Source of the DNA: Clavulina sp. PMI_390
Lineage: Eukaryota > Basidiomycota > Agaricomycetes > Cantharellales > Hydnaceae
NCBI GenBank assembly: GCA_015039315.1
Contig: WIDE01000021.1
Location: 62,001 to 126,000, forward strand
DNA: 64,000 bases
Reading direction: 5' to 3'
In this document: positions 10,833-22,600 of the stretch, piece after piece
Position numbering within the stretch: the stretch's first letter is position 1
Layout: every line of letters begins with the position of its first letter
Translations under genes and position numbers: made by a program
Notes under the pieces: generated by a model
The model's database searches: none
The model's input: the letters and a program-made list of their open reading frames with translations, nothing else
What the model was told of the DNA's origin: nothing

Positions 10833-12208
10833 CTAAGTGTATCCTCGCAAAACAAACACAGCTATCCATAGCAGTCCCATCAAGCTACCCATGTAAAGAT
10901 CAGACACACTCCCAAATCTAACGATGGCACCGCTGTCCAAAACTGGGAGTGCCTCTCCGATCGTGGCATTTATACATGCCAAGAATGTCAAGTCCGTCGA
11001 GTTTCTGGGTATCGGCGTGTCTTGGATATCAGGCACTGCGGTCCAATTGCTGCCCGGCATGTTCACGCGCGACGAAACGTTATTGATATAGCCGTCGAGC
11101 GTGAGTGCTAATGAGGATGAGCGGTAGTACTGGATGACATTTTCTGGCTGGGGCTGGCTGGTGTTGGTGAGGTCGAGGGGCACGACAGTGAGGTTGGCAA
11201 CATAGCAATTTGAAGTGACGAGAACGTCGAGTACTGCGCGAACAGAGTCCTCGTCACCTACGAGGTTGAACGGATGTATGGCTAGAGTCGGGGTGGTGTC
11301 GTCGCGAGAGTATAGTGTGCTCGAGATGTTCTTCCAAAATGTACTCTGAAGTCGCGTCGTTGTAAGGTTCCCTCCTGGACGACTATTATTGCGCTCGGGA
11401 CCATACTGATCATATGAATGTCTCGATTTGCATCAAAATTTATTCATTCAAGGACGGGTTGCGTACCTCATCTCCACCATAATAGCGTGGACTGGCGATG
11501 AATGGGCAAGTAATCAACAAAATCCACAACATGAAGTTTTGTTTTGATGGGAATGCAGACATACCCCCAGTATACTGGCCAAAATCCAAAGGGAAACCCT
11601 CTTCCCCCGACGTAGGTGCCGTAACCATCATAAGGGTAGCCACTCCCATATTTTGAGGTGCCGAAAACCTGGGACCTCGTTCCACCGCCAATACTCCTGC
11701 CACCAAAGGTAGTGCCGCTAGGAATCCTTGCGATAGAGCCCCCACCATTAGCGAACGGTGTAGCACCACGATTTCCGATGCCCGGGAGTCGGAAGCGAGG
11801 TCGGGAGGTGGAACCCCCAGTGCTGGATTTACCAGTGGTTTTGGTTTTACCCCCAGAGCCAGAGGACTTTTTGCCGCCACGGCCTTTCGACCCTCCACCT
11901 ACAATTGGGTAGCCAGTAAGATAACGGAAGGACTTAGTGGGGAGTCCCACAATCAGCGTCCATAAGCAGTCACGAACCTTTACCACCTTTTCTCCTCTAG
12001 GATTCACAACGAACCTGATCAGTAGACTCGAGCATCAAAGTGAGCTCTATAATCCTTACTTGGAGAGAGGATAAGCTTTGCTTATGAGAACGTGCGCTCT
12101 GGCCCGAGCTCGTAGACTCTGTAAAAAAAATTCTGATTAAACTTCATACATGGTGGATATCTAGTTGACACCCTTACCTTTGTTAAGTTTTGGCCACGTG
12201 ATCAACAT
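10833..12208 (-). CDS. Glycine-rich GRGFPFGFWP-family protein, copy 2
   Basis: Six exons on the minus strand: 12208-12178, 12118-12060, 11996-11978, 11898-11565, 11491-11467 and 11405-10833, giving 346 aa. All borders are GT-AG and phases match copy 3 exactly. Exon 1 encodes MLITWPKLNK and exon 2 ESTSSGQSARS. Exon 3 (19 nt) encodes a basic RRKGGK segment. Exon 4 carries the Gly/Lys-rich region plus SRPRFRLPG, GGGSIARIPSG, YGSGYPYDGYG and GRGFPFGFWPVYWG. Exon 5 is a 25-nt microexon (PRYYGGDE). Exon 6 (573 nt) has EDSVRAVLDVLVTS, QYYRSSSLALTLDGY and a hydrophobic C terminus (LMGLLWIAVFVL) fitting a tail anchor. There is no classical signal peptide. Function unknown. A TATA-like CTTATAAATG at 12300-12291 precedes the start by about 85 nt. 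Confidence 0.85.
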
Positions 12209-12652
12209 GCCGCGCTGATGTTTCAGCAAGGTACGAATCCAGGAGGGAGAGAGGCAATGGAAGGAAGCGGGTGTTGATGTGAGCCTTGACCATTTATAAG
12301 AGGTAATGGGCGGCCGTGCCTTAAGGTCTGCGCAGCTCAACTTCAAGGCCAAGAGGGCCGAGGTCAAGACCGAAGGCTATATTTCAACCAAATGATTTCA
12401 ATACCACCCAGACTGCAAATAAAGGGCTTGCAAGTTGAGAAGGTCGTACTCAGTTTGCATGTGACGCTTGGCGTGCATGCTTGGCCCTGGCAGGAGGATT
12501 TCCCACGAGTCACTCGGCACACTTTGATCGAGGGGCTGGTCAGCGTTGTCTGACTGACTACCGATACCCTTCGGTAGCTTATACTGCATTCTTTCCGCTG
12601 AGATAAAACTCAAGAAGACTAAAGTAATCAGATCCTCTCACATCTGGCGCTC
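12209..12652. promoter_or_regulatory. Bidirectional promoter between GRG copy 2 and F-box gene
   Basis: A 444-base divergent intergenic region. It holds a minus-strand TATA-like CTTATAAATG (12300-12291) and the conserved block (minus-strand reading GTGGGAAATCCTCCTGCCA, 12505-12487) also found upstream of the other two GRG genes. The similarity to 9012-9479 extends over most of the region, including GATGGGCGG/TAATGGGCGG next to the TATA element. This supports duplication of the pair as one unit. Confidence 0.6.
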
Positions 12653-14017
12653 ATGTGGAATCATCTCCCTCCTGAGATATGGCTCTCTATCTTCGAGTTC
12701 ATAGATCGCAGCAGCTTACTTGACTGTTCGCTCGCCAGCAGGGAAGTAAACGTGCTGTGCAATCGGATTATCTGGTCTGCATTCACTCTTCCCCTCTATT
12801 TTTCAAAGCGTTCTCGTGGGTTCTACCTCGTCGCGCAAGCGCTCCTCGCTCACCCCGAGCGAGCTAGAGCGGTTCGACGGCTGACCCTCTCACTACGATG
12901 CACGCAGCCTCGTAGCAAGTCTCAAGCTCGGTACATCCATTTAACAATGCCCTCTCAACTTGAACAACTCCTGTCACTGATGGCGGGCATCACTCACCTA
13001 ACGATAAATGTCGCTGACGGCTTCTACACACATGATTTTCTCCAGCTTCGGGGGCAATTCAGATCCCTCGATTCACCTCTTACTATTTGGAGTGACGCTT
13101 GGGGAGATGAAATGTGTGCTTGCTCCAAAACGCGGATCGAATATTCAGAGCTCATTTGGACTCCCATCGTTCGATGGATCGCAACCCTCCCACTCCACAC
13201 GCTATCCAGCAAGTACCTCACCTTTGATCGTTTCATCAATATCATTTCGAAATGTCCCTCCATTGAGGACATTGAATTTGACTTGAAGCCAGGTGATCAA
13301 GGGCCCTTAGGAGCAATCCCACCTTGTCTATATTTGGATCGAGTTGCCAACGGGGAGGCTAGTGTTCCCATTAGCATCGCTGAAGCGGTGCTTAGTTCGT
13401 CAAAAAACCCAACCTCCGTCATCATTCAACGCCACAACCTCTGGTCATCGTCCCTCTCATCTCAATATGAGGCTTTAGGGCGATGGATGTGTCGAACTAA
13501 TACTGTCCAGCTTCTCAAGGCCGAGGAGCTTCCCCCACACCGCTTCGAAACCATGTTGGAGAATGTGCCGTTCCCTTGCCCATCACTTCTGGCCATTGTT
13601 GAGATCCGTGAGGGTTCTTCCACATTTTGGCCTGACCCTCTCCATCTCCACGTTATCACTATTGCCCGCATCTTCACTATGGCCCCTTCGCTAAGAACTT
13701 ATGTAGTTCGCTGGGAAGATTATGAACGCGAGCTCTGGGAACGATATCGTGAAAAATGGCCTGCTGAAAAGAGAGGAGCCTCGGCTCTCAAAAATCTTCT
13801 CGACAAATTTCGGGACCGGTTTACAAATATAGAGAATCGTGGCATCCTTCGCGTCATTGTGGAAGCTGGGAAACTTCATGAGGAGAAGTGCTTGTATTGG
13901 GTCTTCCAGCGGGATCCAGAGGGTGTGTGGTCGATGCATTGGGACAAGTCAACTGAAGGTCGTAATGTTACACCAAAGGAACGCGATCAATATTACATCC
14001 ACCCTCCTCTGGCCTAA
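12653..14017 (+). CDS. F-box-like protein (454 aa)
   Basis: Intronless frame starting at an ATG right before the F-box (MWNHLPPEIWLSIFEFID ... LDCSLASREVNVLCNRIIW, residues 1-45), the same start as the paralogue at 26186-27559. Next come LPLYFSKRSRGFYLV and HPERARAVRRLTLSLR, shared by most type-I F-box genes here. Then follows a leucine-rich body without canonical LRR spacing and the terminal signature CLYWVFQRDPEGVWSMHWD ... TPKERDQYYI. Predicted role: Skp1-binding substrate receptor of an SCF E3 ligase; target unknown. It is divergent from GRG copy 2 over a 444-base shared promoter. It is the intact counterpart of the relic at 9480-9870. Confidence 0.88.
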   Translation: MWNHLPPEIWLSIFEFIDRSSLLDCSLASREVNVLCNRIIWSAFTLPLYFSKRSRGFYLVAQALLAHPERARAVRRLTLSLRCTQPRSKSQARYIHLTMPSQLEQLLSLMAGITHLTINVADGFYTHDFLQLRGQFRSLDSPLTIWSDAWGDEMCACSKTRIEYSELIWTPIVRWIATLPLHTLSSKYLTFDRFINIISKCPSIEDIEFDLKPGDQGPLGAIPPCLYLDRVANGEASVPISIAEAVLSSSKNPTSVIIQRHNLWSSSLSSQYEALGRWMCRTNTVQLLKAEELPPHRFETMLENVPFPCPSLLAIVEIREGSSTFWPDPLHLHVITIARIFTMAPSLRTYVVRWEDYERELWERYREKWPAEKRGASALKNLLDKFRDRFTNIENRGILRVIVEAGKLHEEKCLYWVFQRDPEGVWSMHWDKSTEGRNVTPKERDQYYIHPPLA

Positions 14018-15883
14018 TGTATCTTCCGATATCTGGATCCTAGTTCGTCGCTCATTTGACATCAACAACACGTAAGTTTACGTATGACTTTTTTGTATAT
14101 AGACCCACATATGAAGCTCGCATTGTTCTTCAACAGCTTCGCCATTGATGCGCCAGAATTTTCTCTGTGATCGATGGTGTGGTTTTTTTTAGAATACTTG
14201 CACTGATGACTCTTGGGGGCTCAAGTTTTCTTCCTTCATGATGCGCAATGTAGTGAATGCGCTGTAATCAGCTTGCTGCCTTTCAACCTCCAATGAATTC
14301 TCTGAACCATGGTGCTAAGCAACGCGAAGGCACATAAAACTCGGCAATTTTCCATCTTAAATTAAGAACGATCACATGAAAGGTAACGTAGAATTGCTCA
14401 TGCCCATCTCATCGTTGAGGCGCGCTTGACTCATCCAAAACACCAAGCCAACACCCCCAAATCTCAATATTAGAGATATCCTACACTCGTACAATCTAAT
14501 TAGGGAGCTAGAGGGAATTTATTGGTTAGCCACCACTGTCTGAAGTGTAGCTCTGATGCCTGGGTGCCTTGAGGATTTGGTATCGTATTTTACAATGGTC
14601 AACGTGCTACAGTTTTTGGTCCTCTGGATTCTCATGGGATTCATGACCCGACCAGTAGATTTTCTTCACGACCTGTGATGGCACAGTCAGGTTCAATGAG
14701 TTGTTTCAGTGCCACTGATAGTTCCAAGTCAGGGACGGGTTGTCTGAACTTGTTCTCCTTTTTTCCTCACCTTCCCCAACACTAGCAGACTCAAAAGAGG
14801 CGGAACTATTCGCTGTTACCATGGCTGTACCGCCCCGGTGAGCCTGCGGCCTCACTCCGATCACCGTTCATTGTATCTCTAAGCGCCGGATTCATATTCA
14901 CGGGTCAGCAGACCAGTCTCCAACGTGTTGTTTCATTTGCGGCTCATGTGGTCTCAGCCTCAGGACGAGCAGATGACCCGACGAATAGCCTGTTTACGAT
15001 AGCCAGGTGACAGGTGGCGCTAGCTGGGAGGGTATATATGGCATCGGAGTAGCCTTATCGCACTTGAGGTTTCCCCCCGTCTGCCGTGCCCTCTTTGGCG
15101 CCACAATGCACATCTTTGGTTTCCTTCTACCCCAACTTTCTCCTCATGCTTAGCCGATTCAGTCAAGAATGCACTGCTATCTCACATCCCTTCGAAACAA
15201 ATTGACTTCAACTCTGGTCTGTGTTCTATTTTCGTGAGAGTCGGTCCAGCCCCTCAACGAAACACAGCTTACAAGCTATATCGCATCTCATTAATACGTT
15301 TTACAGTATGCCATTGCATACTGTGTCTAATCACTGGAGGCAGCGTCTGTCACCATTTGGCTCGCTGTTGTTCCGCAATCCTCGTTCCGTCCCATTCCAT
15401 CCAATGGAAACGATCGCAAGGCTCTGAGCGTATGGTACTTGCACTCCACTATGCATACACTTTCCGTCGGGCGCCAAATGCCCGGGACACCAAAGCGGCC
15501 CACTTGCCATGCCCGCCTTCTTCATCGCGCCTCCTTTTCTCATCGCTTGCGTTCCATCGCCATCACGCCGGCGGACACACACTCATCCATATCACCGCGA
15601 TGTTCTTTCCTGGTATTCTAACCTCTCCAAAACTGTTCTGCCCGTGGCTGCTCTCTGTCCTCCACGTGGATTTCTCCATATGGAATCGCTGCTTTCTGTT
15701 CTGAACGTTCGGCCGACCGTCCTCCGCACGGCACGTCGGCGGCGCGCGCCGCCAGCCGCTCTACGATGCCTGCCTGCCTTTTTGGGGCCCCTCAGCGGTC
15801 GATGTGTCCCGCTCGCGTGAGTTTTGCCGTTGCGGCAGCTCATGGAGCGTTCATGAGTTCATGATCGTCATCATGCGGTTGTA

Positions 15884-15902
15884 GGCGAGCGAGCGAGCGA
15901 GC
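15884..15902. repeat. (GCGA)n microsatellite
   Basis: Four to five tandem GCGA/GAGC units in the non-coding region upstream of the bHLH gene. Too short to suggest function. Confidence 0.8.
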
Positions 15903-18441
15903 GGCAAAAGGGGGGGTTCTCATCTGCGCGCTTATGCTTCCTCCCTACTCGGACACTGGACTTCTATTCAGATCAGCCGCGACCTAATAGTAATCCTGAC
16001 GATGATTCGCTCAAATCGACTAAGGTCTTCATAAGTGCCATACCATTATCGATTTCGGCGGAGGTGCTGTCGACAGCCACAGCTTGTTGCAACTCTCTTG
16101 ACCGGTCATCAAAATCGTCGTTATAGACCTATAATTCCTTGGTTCAATGATGCTCATTTGTGGGCTTTGCTCCTTCTTGGCGACCCTACCAACTGTGCTT
16201 GCTGGCTATCTCCCCACTATTACAGATATTTCACTTCTCCCTCTCCTTCTCCCACTGCTCATGTGTGACTCGAACTTTCGCCTGTATTCATCGACAATAG
16301 AGCGCGAGAGAGCCCACCGTCTTGGTGTTTATTCTCCTGTGCTCTATGATCAATTCCTATGATTTCTAATGCACACCGCTCTTCGCCCAATTGCAAACCC
16401 TGCTCTGCGCGACTGGTTCCAGACCATCATTTGAGGCTTTCCCCGCACTCGAAATAATGGCAATGAAATGGAACTCTTTACACTGGATGAATTGGACGGA
16501 GAAGAGGACGATCTTATTTTTTTTTTGCTTTGCCTGGCGACAACCTCCACTCTATTATCTTCTGGCGTCGCAGTTGTAATACTATTATCAATTGTTCCTG
16601 TATTACGATTTCTTTGCGGGTCTTTTGCTGTAGAAATTCGAATCCTGGGGAAATCGGATTGAGATGGGACAAGGGGGGGTGTTATCAGATCCATTTCGAG
16701 TTTATTATATGTATAAGTAAGTGAATTGAGAAGTTGATTGTCAATACATATTTGGACATTCAATAAAGATGGAGTGGCGAGCGCTAATCGGATAGATTTT
16801 CGAGGAAGGGGGAGGCACACTCACGAAGACAGAGAGGGATCAATAATTGGCTGAGGGGGTGCGGCGAGGATTAATTGCGTGCCACCACTGATGATGATGA
16901 TGCGCACAATGCGGGGGTGGCGATGACGATGCGTGATGATATGGGATCCTCATTGGCCGAGGAACTTCACTTCTGAGCTAGAGTAATCTATTTCGATGTC
17001 ATTCCGCTTTGTCGGGTAGCGCACAGTAGCTCATTGCATCACGGATCGAGGAGGAGCAAGAAGACAAGGTATTCGGTCATAGGCAATGTGTACGTATAAT
17101 ACAACAAGACGGCCTTGGGTGTGTGTATGTGTCTAGGCGTATTACGGATGAATGTCAGCTATGTAAGTGACGTGGGACGTCTTCATCCCCGCACTGTTGA
17201 ATCAATTATTATTGACGTGATTTGGGGCGCGGGGAGGAGAAGGACGGGCAAAGGGCATCCCTTGGCGTTCGCTTCGTAACTTCTTACTTCTCGGCAACGT
17301 GTGGTGCGATGTGGAGGAGGAGGAGTGTGCGTACAATTGGTAATAACGCCCGAGGAGCAGGAGCGCCACGTGCTGCCGCTGCGAGTGGAGGGAGAGGAGG
17401 AGGCATGGCTCCATCCGTCCGCGGAGCTCAGTCTTCGAGGTACCAAAAAGTGGGGACAAACAAATGAAATTATAGATGGGATTTTTGGTCCTCCCTCCTA
17501 CCTGATTAGGACAATAGCCTCGCATAAGCCTACTTGGTCACTCTACATACACCCCCACGAGCCAAGTCCGTTTTTCACGACGATGATGAGCGATAATGAT
17601 GCATGCATGTACCCACCCACTCGTCCTGTCATCCGTTAGAATGTCTCAATGCGGAATCTCAAGAGGGCCATCATGAAAAAAGTGAGTGGGTAAGTGAGTG
17701 ATGCTTCCTTCGACGTCGAGTTCGACACCACGGGTGCATTAATAGTATTGACAGGCTTGTAATAAAGAGCAAAAGGAACCACCCCAGCTTGGTTGGATTT
17801 TGCTACTGCCTTCTTGTGCGGCCATGAGGCTCGGCTGTGCTCTTTGCTCACTCCCCCGCATCTGTCGATCCGACCAGAACAGGCAAGCTGGGGCACGCGG
17901 GGCGACTCAGTACTGATCTGAAAGCCTCCGCGATGGGACGATAGTGCACGATAGACTCTGACTCGCTCTCGAAAAAGAAAAACTTTTGATGCAAGGCACG
18001 GTGAGATGGCTGTCATGGGCTGCAGCGATTCTCGCGCTGCAATATAGAATTTTCTTGGTCTTGGTATTTCGCCCCATTTATTTGCGCCGGCGTATACACT
18101 CCCTAAATCAGTGTTACAGTCGTCAGCGCGCGGGTTCAATCTGATCATATACGAGGGAGGGGGGAGATGATGGACCCTGATCGATCCATGCATGGGAAAG
18201 AGTTGAGGGGACATCCCCCGCTTGTTACCCCACACTTTGCAGCTCGTCCTCATAGCGATTGGTATTGCGATGGTTGATGTATTATATGTTATTGGTTCCT
18301 CCTCCCCCACACACAATGTTGTCGTTCTTCTGGTCTTCTTCCGTGCTTCTGTCCGAGTCAAGGAGTGATGAAGTGCGCCCGCCCCACGTAGTACATCTAC
18401 GGGGCCTGGAAATGCGATCGATCGCTTATCGATTATGGTGA

Positions 18442-18470
18442 TGCGTGCGTGCGTGCGTGTGCGCGTGTGT
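18442..18470. repeat. (TGCG)n/(TG)n microsatellite
   Basis: Tandem TGCG units running into TG repeats in non-coding DNA about 1.1 kb upstream of the bHLH start. This alternating purine-pyrimidine tract is of the kind that can adopt Z-DNA; no function can be inferred. Confidence 0.75.
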
Positions 18471-19607
18471 GGTTACTACTGACAGCGGAGGGTGTATGTA
18501 TGTATAAATGTCCTTGGATGGATGCGGTATCCTGCTCATCTCCCCCTGGGCTGAATGGATCTGCCTGCCTAATTCAGAGCAACAAGGAGAGAGGGACTAT
18601 ATATGATCGGCATGAGTTATTGAATGCTAATCGTTGATAGGATAGAATAGGGAATGATGGACGGAAATGCAAGCAGCAGCAGGAGGAGCAGCTGCTTGCC
18701 GCGTCGTCCCAGAGCAAAGGGCGCTGTTGCGGCGGCGGCGCGGCGCCCACAGGAGGCAGGATCCGTTTCTCGGCACGCTGCCTTTGATGAAGGGGCGCAC
18801 AACGCCGCGTTGGCGATCGCTAGGAGAAGCGCGCCTCAAAGAGAGGAGAACGGGCGATGCAACCGCCATCCATCTATCTATGTATAGCCGAATACGACAG
18901 CGCGCCCGGGATGGTACGACTAAGTCCGTGTGTGTCAATATAGTGATGAGTGCATGGGCATCCGAGGACACGGGCGCGGTGGTGAAGTATTCTTTCTATG
19001 TGTGAGTGGGAGAGCGCGCCCCCGGCAAAAGGGCGAAAGAGACGCACACACCCAATACTCACATGCGCGCCGCCCACACGCCCACACGGCGTGCGTGGTC
19101 AAGGCGTGGATTGTCGTCGCTGTTCTTGTCGTTTTTGTCCTATTATTGTAGGCATATTTTCTATATTATTATTGTATTATCGTTAGATGAGGGCCTGGAA
19201 GCTGGGCTACACAAAACGCGGTGCCGGCCGCCTGCGGGAGGGCAAAAAAGATTCACTTCTATTCAATTCCGTGTCCCGCAAAGATGCTGACCTCAGCAAG
19301 AGCGAATTGTGTGGGGCCCCAAGAGTTCTTTCTCTCTTTTACCCCGTCGTTCTTCTTTTTTGTCGTGGAGTGGTGCGCGCACTTTGTGAGCAGTGCAGCA
19401 AAGAGGCGTCACTCTCGAGTACGAAAAAAGTGAGATCGTTTCAAGTGCGCCCAAGTTACGCAAAGGGTGAGCGGCCCTGAAAAACAGCGTCGAGACATGA
19501 ATAGAAAACTGAATAGAAACGACGAACAGGCGAATTCCGATCTCCCCCTCCCATTATTCTCTCTCTCCTTCTCCTCCTCCTCCTCCCACCCACCACCCAC
19601 GCCGGCT

Positions 19608-22600
19608 ATGGCTGCTTACTTTATGCAGCAGGCATCCACTCCCTCCCCGACAACGACGGCAACGACCACTACGACTCGAATACGCCAGGAAGGCTTCCAG
19701 ATCGCTTCGCCCTCCCCGTCCGCGATGAACAACAGCACTAGTAATAACAATAACAACAACGCCCCATCCCCCTCCACCCCATTTGACTCGCACACCAACT
19801 ACTCGTCATTCTTCTCGTCTCCACCGGGAAGCCATAACGTCTTTCCAAACGCCCTGAAAAAGTTTAACGACCCTGCAAACGACATTGACTTTTCAGACAC
19901 CCTCGCTAGCATCATGGGTGCGCCTGACTCGGCCGACGACTACCACACTCTGCAGCAGCAGCAGCAGCAACCACACCATCATGCTCAACAGCAGCAGCAT
20001 CTGCATCAGCAGCAGCACGGTGGTCAGCCTATTTCGGCTTCCTCGCGCCCACTCGATTACCCTGGTGCATCCTCCTCCTCATCCTTTCATCATCCGGGAG
20101 GTCACTCCCATTCCCTGTCCCATAGCTCCGTCGGCTCGTTCTTCGACATCTCGAGCTTCCCCTCCCATCTAAACAACTTCCATTCGCCCTCAGCCTCGAC
20201 ACCTGATGGCGTCAGCGGAGGAGGCTTCCCGGGTCTGGCGCCTTCCGAGTCCACCGGTGCTGCTGCATCGAATGCCTCTGGATCAGGATTAGCCCACTCG
20301 CAGCCTACGACTCTAGGGCACAATTTCCTCGGAGATCCTCCACTCAACTTCCATCATCATCTCTTAAACAACAGTGCAAATGGTGCTGCGTCGTCGTCGG
20401 CAGGCACATCATCATCTCCTTCGCCTACACACGCGAATGTGCCAAGCCAGGCTACTGCGGGTAACACTCCTACCCGAGCCCATCGAGCATCGTTCAGCGG
20501 GACTGGATCAGGAGCGATGTCCCATCCTGTGCTCTCGCGCCTCAATACGATGCGCACGGCTGGCTCGCCATCACTCGCTTCGCCCTCAGTGACGGACCCG
20601 TCCTCCATCGTGCCCTCCTCCCCCTTCTCGCCTACTGCGGGTGTCACAAGCGGGATGTCCGCTATGCAGGTCCAAGCGATCAATAGTGCCAGTGCCCAGG
20701 TGCAGCCGAGCAGTGGAGCCGTGCGCTCAACCTCCCGCTCCCGATCGCGATCACGACCCGTCAACCCCAACGCACCCGGCGGTGTCGCAGGTGGGCCGCT
20801 CCCTGAACGGACATCCTCTGTAGGCGGAGGAGCGAGGGCGCCCAGAGTCAAGAAGCGCACCACGAGCATCTCCTCGCCGAGCCCTCCCAACACTGGTGCC
20901 GCAGCTCCTCCTGCAGGGGGGCAGCAGACTCAGAGCCAGTCCCTTCCGATGTCGATTGTCATTCCAGGCCATCATCCACATCACCCTCAGCAGCAGCAGG
21001 TCATGCACGGACATGCCATCACGAGCTCCCCGACGACGACCGTTGCGAGCTGGGGCGCCTTTACGCCTAGCTCTGCCCAGACCGCGTTCTCGATCCCCGG
21101 TGGTGGGCACAATAACGGCGGTGATGTAACGGCCGTTGCGAGCTTTAGCAATACCTTTGCGGGACCTGGTGGTGCGGGGGCTGGACCTGGCGGCCCGGCA
21201 GGCACGATCGAAGAAGAGGAAGAGGAAGAATACGTGCGTCCCTCCAAAGGTGGAAAGGAAGACAAGCAGTCAGTATCATTTCTTCCTTGTCTTGTCTTCA
21301 CCGCCCCCTTTCCTCTCGATTCGTTCTTTTCTTGGAATTCGTTTTTTGTCCCGTTCGCCGTGTCTGTATGGTTTTACTGATGAGCAACACCTTTGATCAT
21401 TATCTTCCTTCCTGCTTCCGCCGAAAATCTCCACATTGGGGGCTTGCCTAATCTACTCGCCCGCTCTCGATCCACCCTTCTATCTTTATATCTGGATCGT
21501 TCTCGACTTTTGATCGGGGTACCGCTTCTTGTCGCCTCCCGATTGGCTCGTCCCGCTCACGGATGTGTGGATGTGATGATGACACATCATATTTGTCTCA
21601 TACGTTGGCTGTGATGGTGCTCACTCCCCCACATGCGCACATCTTTCCCCGTCTCTCTCCCCCTTGCTGTCTCGCTGTCTAATGTGCCCTGACAACTCCC
21701 ACCGGTAACTCTCTCGTCCGGACACACTTGTCCTGATGCTGTGTTGATGGCGGCGTCCCGCCTCCCTGGGGACGCGCTCCTGATCTCTCCTCTTCTTTCT
21801 CCGCGTTTCATAACACCCCTTATTTGCCGTGCTGGCTTGCGGTGTTGTGTGGGTTCAATGCACATACAGAGTGGCAATGCTCAACGAAAAGCGCCGCCGC
21901 CGGCGCGAGTCGCACAATGCTGTTGAGCGAAGGCGCCGTGACAACATCAACGAGAAGATCTCGGAGCTTGCTACGCTTATTCCCGAGTGCTTGCTCATTG
22001 AGCCTGGGCAGGGGCAGCCTGGCTCTGCGCACCCCGGTGAAGGTGGATCACCCGAGGCTGGTGGTGCTGGATGTGATGATAAGGGCGATGGCGATGTGAT
22101 GAACCTTGTTGGTGGAGGAGGACTTGGAGGGTTGGGTATGGGCATGGGCCTTGGTATGGGCTTGGGAGTCGGAATTGGCTTGAATGATGACGACGTGCTG
22201 CTCTTGCCGACGCCGTCTGCGCCTACAGGCGGAGCGAGCGGGAATGGCCCGGCGAATAATGGCGGGATGAAGGCGAATAAGGGTGTCATTTTGAGGAAGA
22301 GCGTTGATTACATTCGGTGAGTATTTTTTTTTGCCTTTCAAACTTTTTATTTTGGGTTTGGAGGCGATTGGCTTGGATTGCACTGCATTTTTATTTCATT
22401 TTTTTTTCTCATCCTGCGTTTCTGGGTGTGTCTAACTTGTCTTTCTCCCTATTTTCTTCAACTATACAGCTATTTGCAGCAGCTCGTCCAGGTGCAAGCG
22501 GACAAGAACCGCGATCTGGAGGCTCAGCTTGCGCATTATCGCGACGGAGGTCCCCTGCCCCCTGCTTCCGCGCGTTCTGCGGCGGGCGGAGGCGACGCCC

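Larger units (their letters stand above)
14018..19607. other. Long non-coding region upstream of the bHLH gene
   Basis: About 5.6 kb without a supportable gene. Several open frames of 60-240 codons occur on both strands (for example 17636-18361 minus), but none starts at a well-placed ATG with recognisable motifs. Pyrimidine-rich tracts and simple repeats lie at 15884-15902 and 18442-18470. Two CACGTG palindromes occur, at 15663-15668 and 17367-17372. The 3' end presumably contains the promoter and long 5' leader of the transcription factor gene, as is common for fungal regulators; this is inference. Confidence 0.5.

Noticed and set aside
15234..15704. Plus-strand frame of about 156 codons upstream of the bHLH gene
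   Set aside because: GTG start, Cys/His/Arg-rich random composition and no homology.
16630..16660. AATTCGAATCC resembling a tRNA T-arm
   Set aside because: No matching acceptor, D-arm or anticodon stem in the surrounding bases.
16468..16662. Small frame with an acidic start and a hydrophobic stretch (MELFTLDELDGEEDD, then a TM-like segment)
   Set aside because: Only 64 codons, weak start context and no homologue nearby. A minus-strand frame overlaps it equally well. Could be a remnant but is not supportable.
17636..18361. Minus-strand open frame of about 241 codons
   Set aside because: It starts with TTG; composition follows the local sequence, with no conserved motif or intron signal. Probably chance in the long non-coding region.
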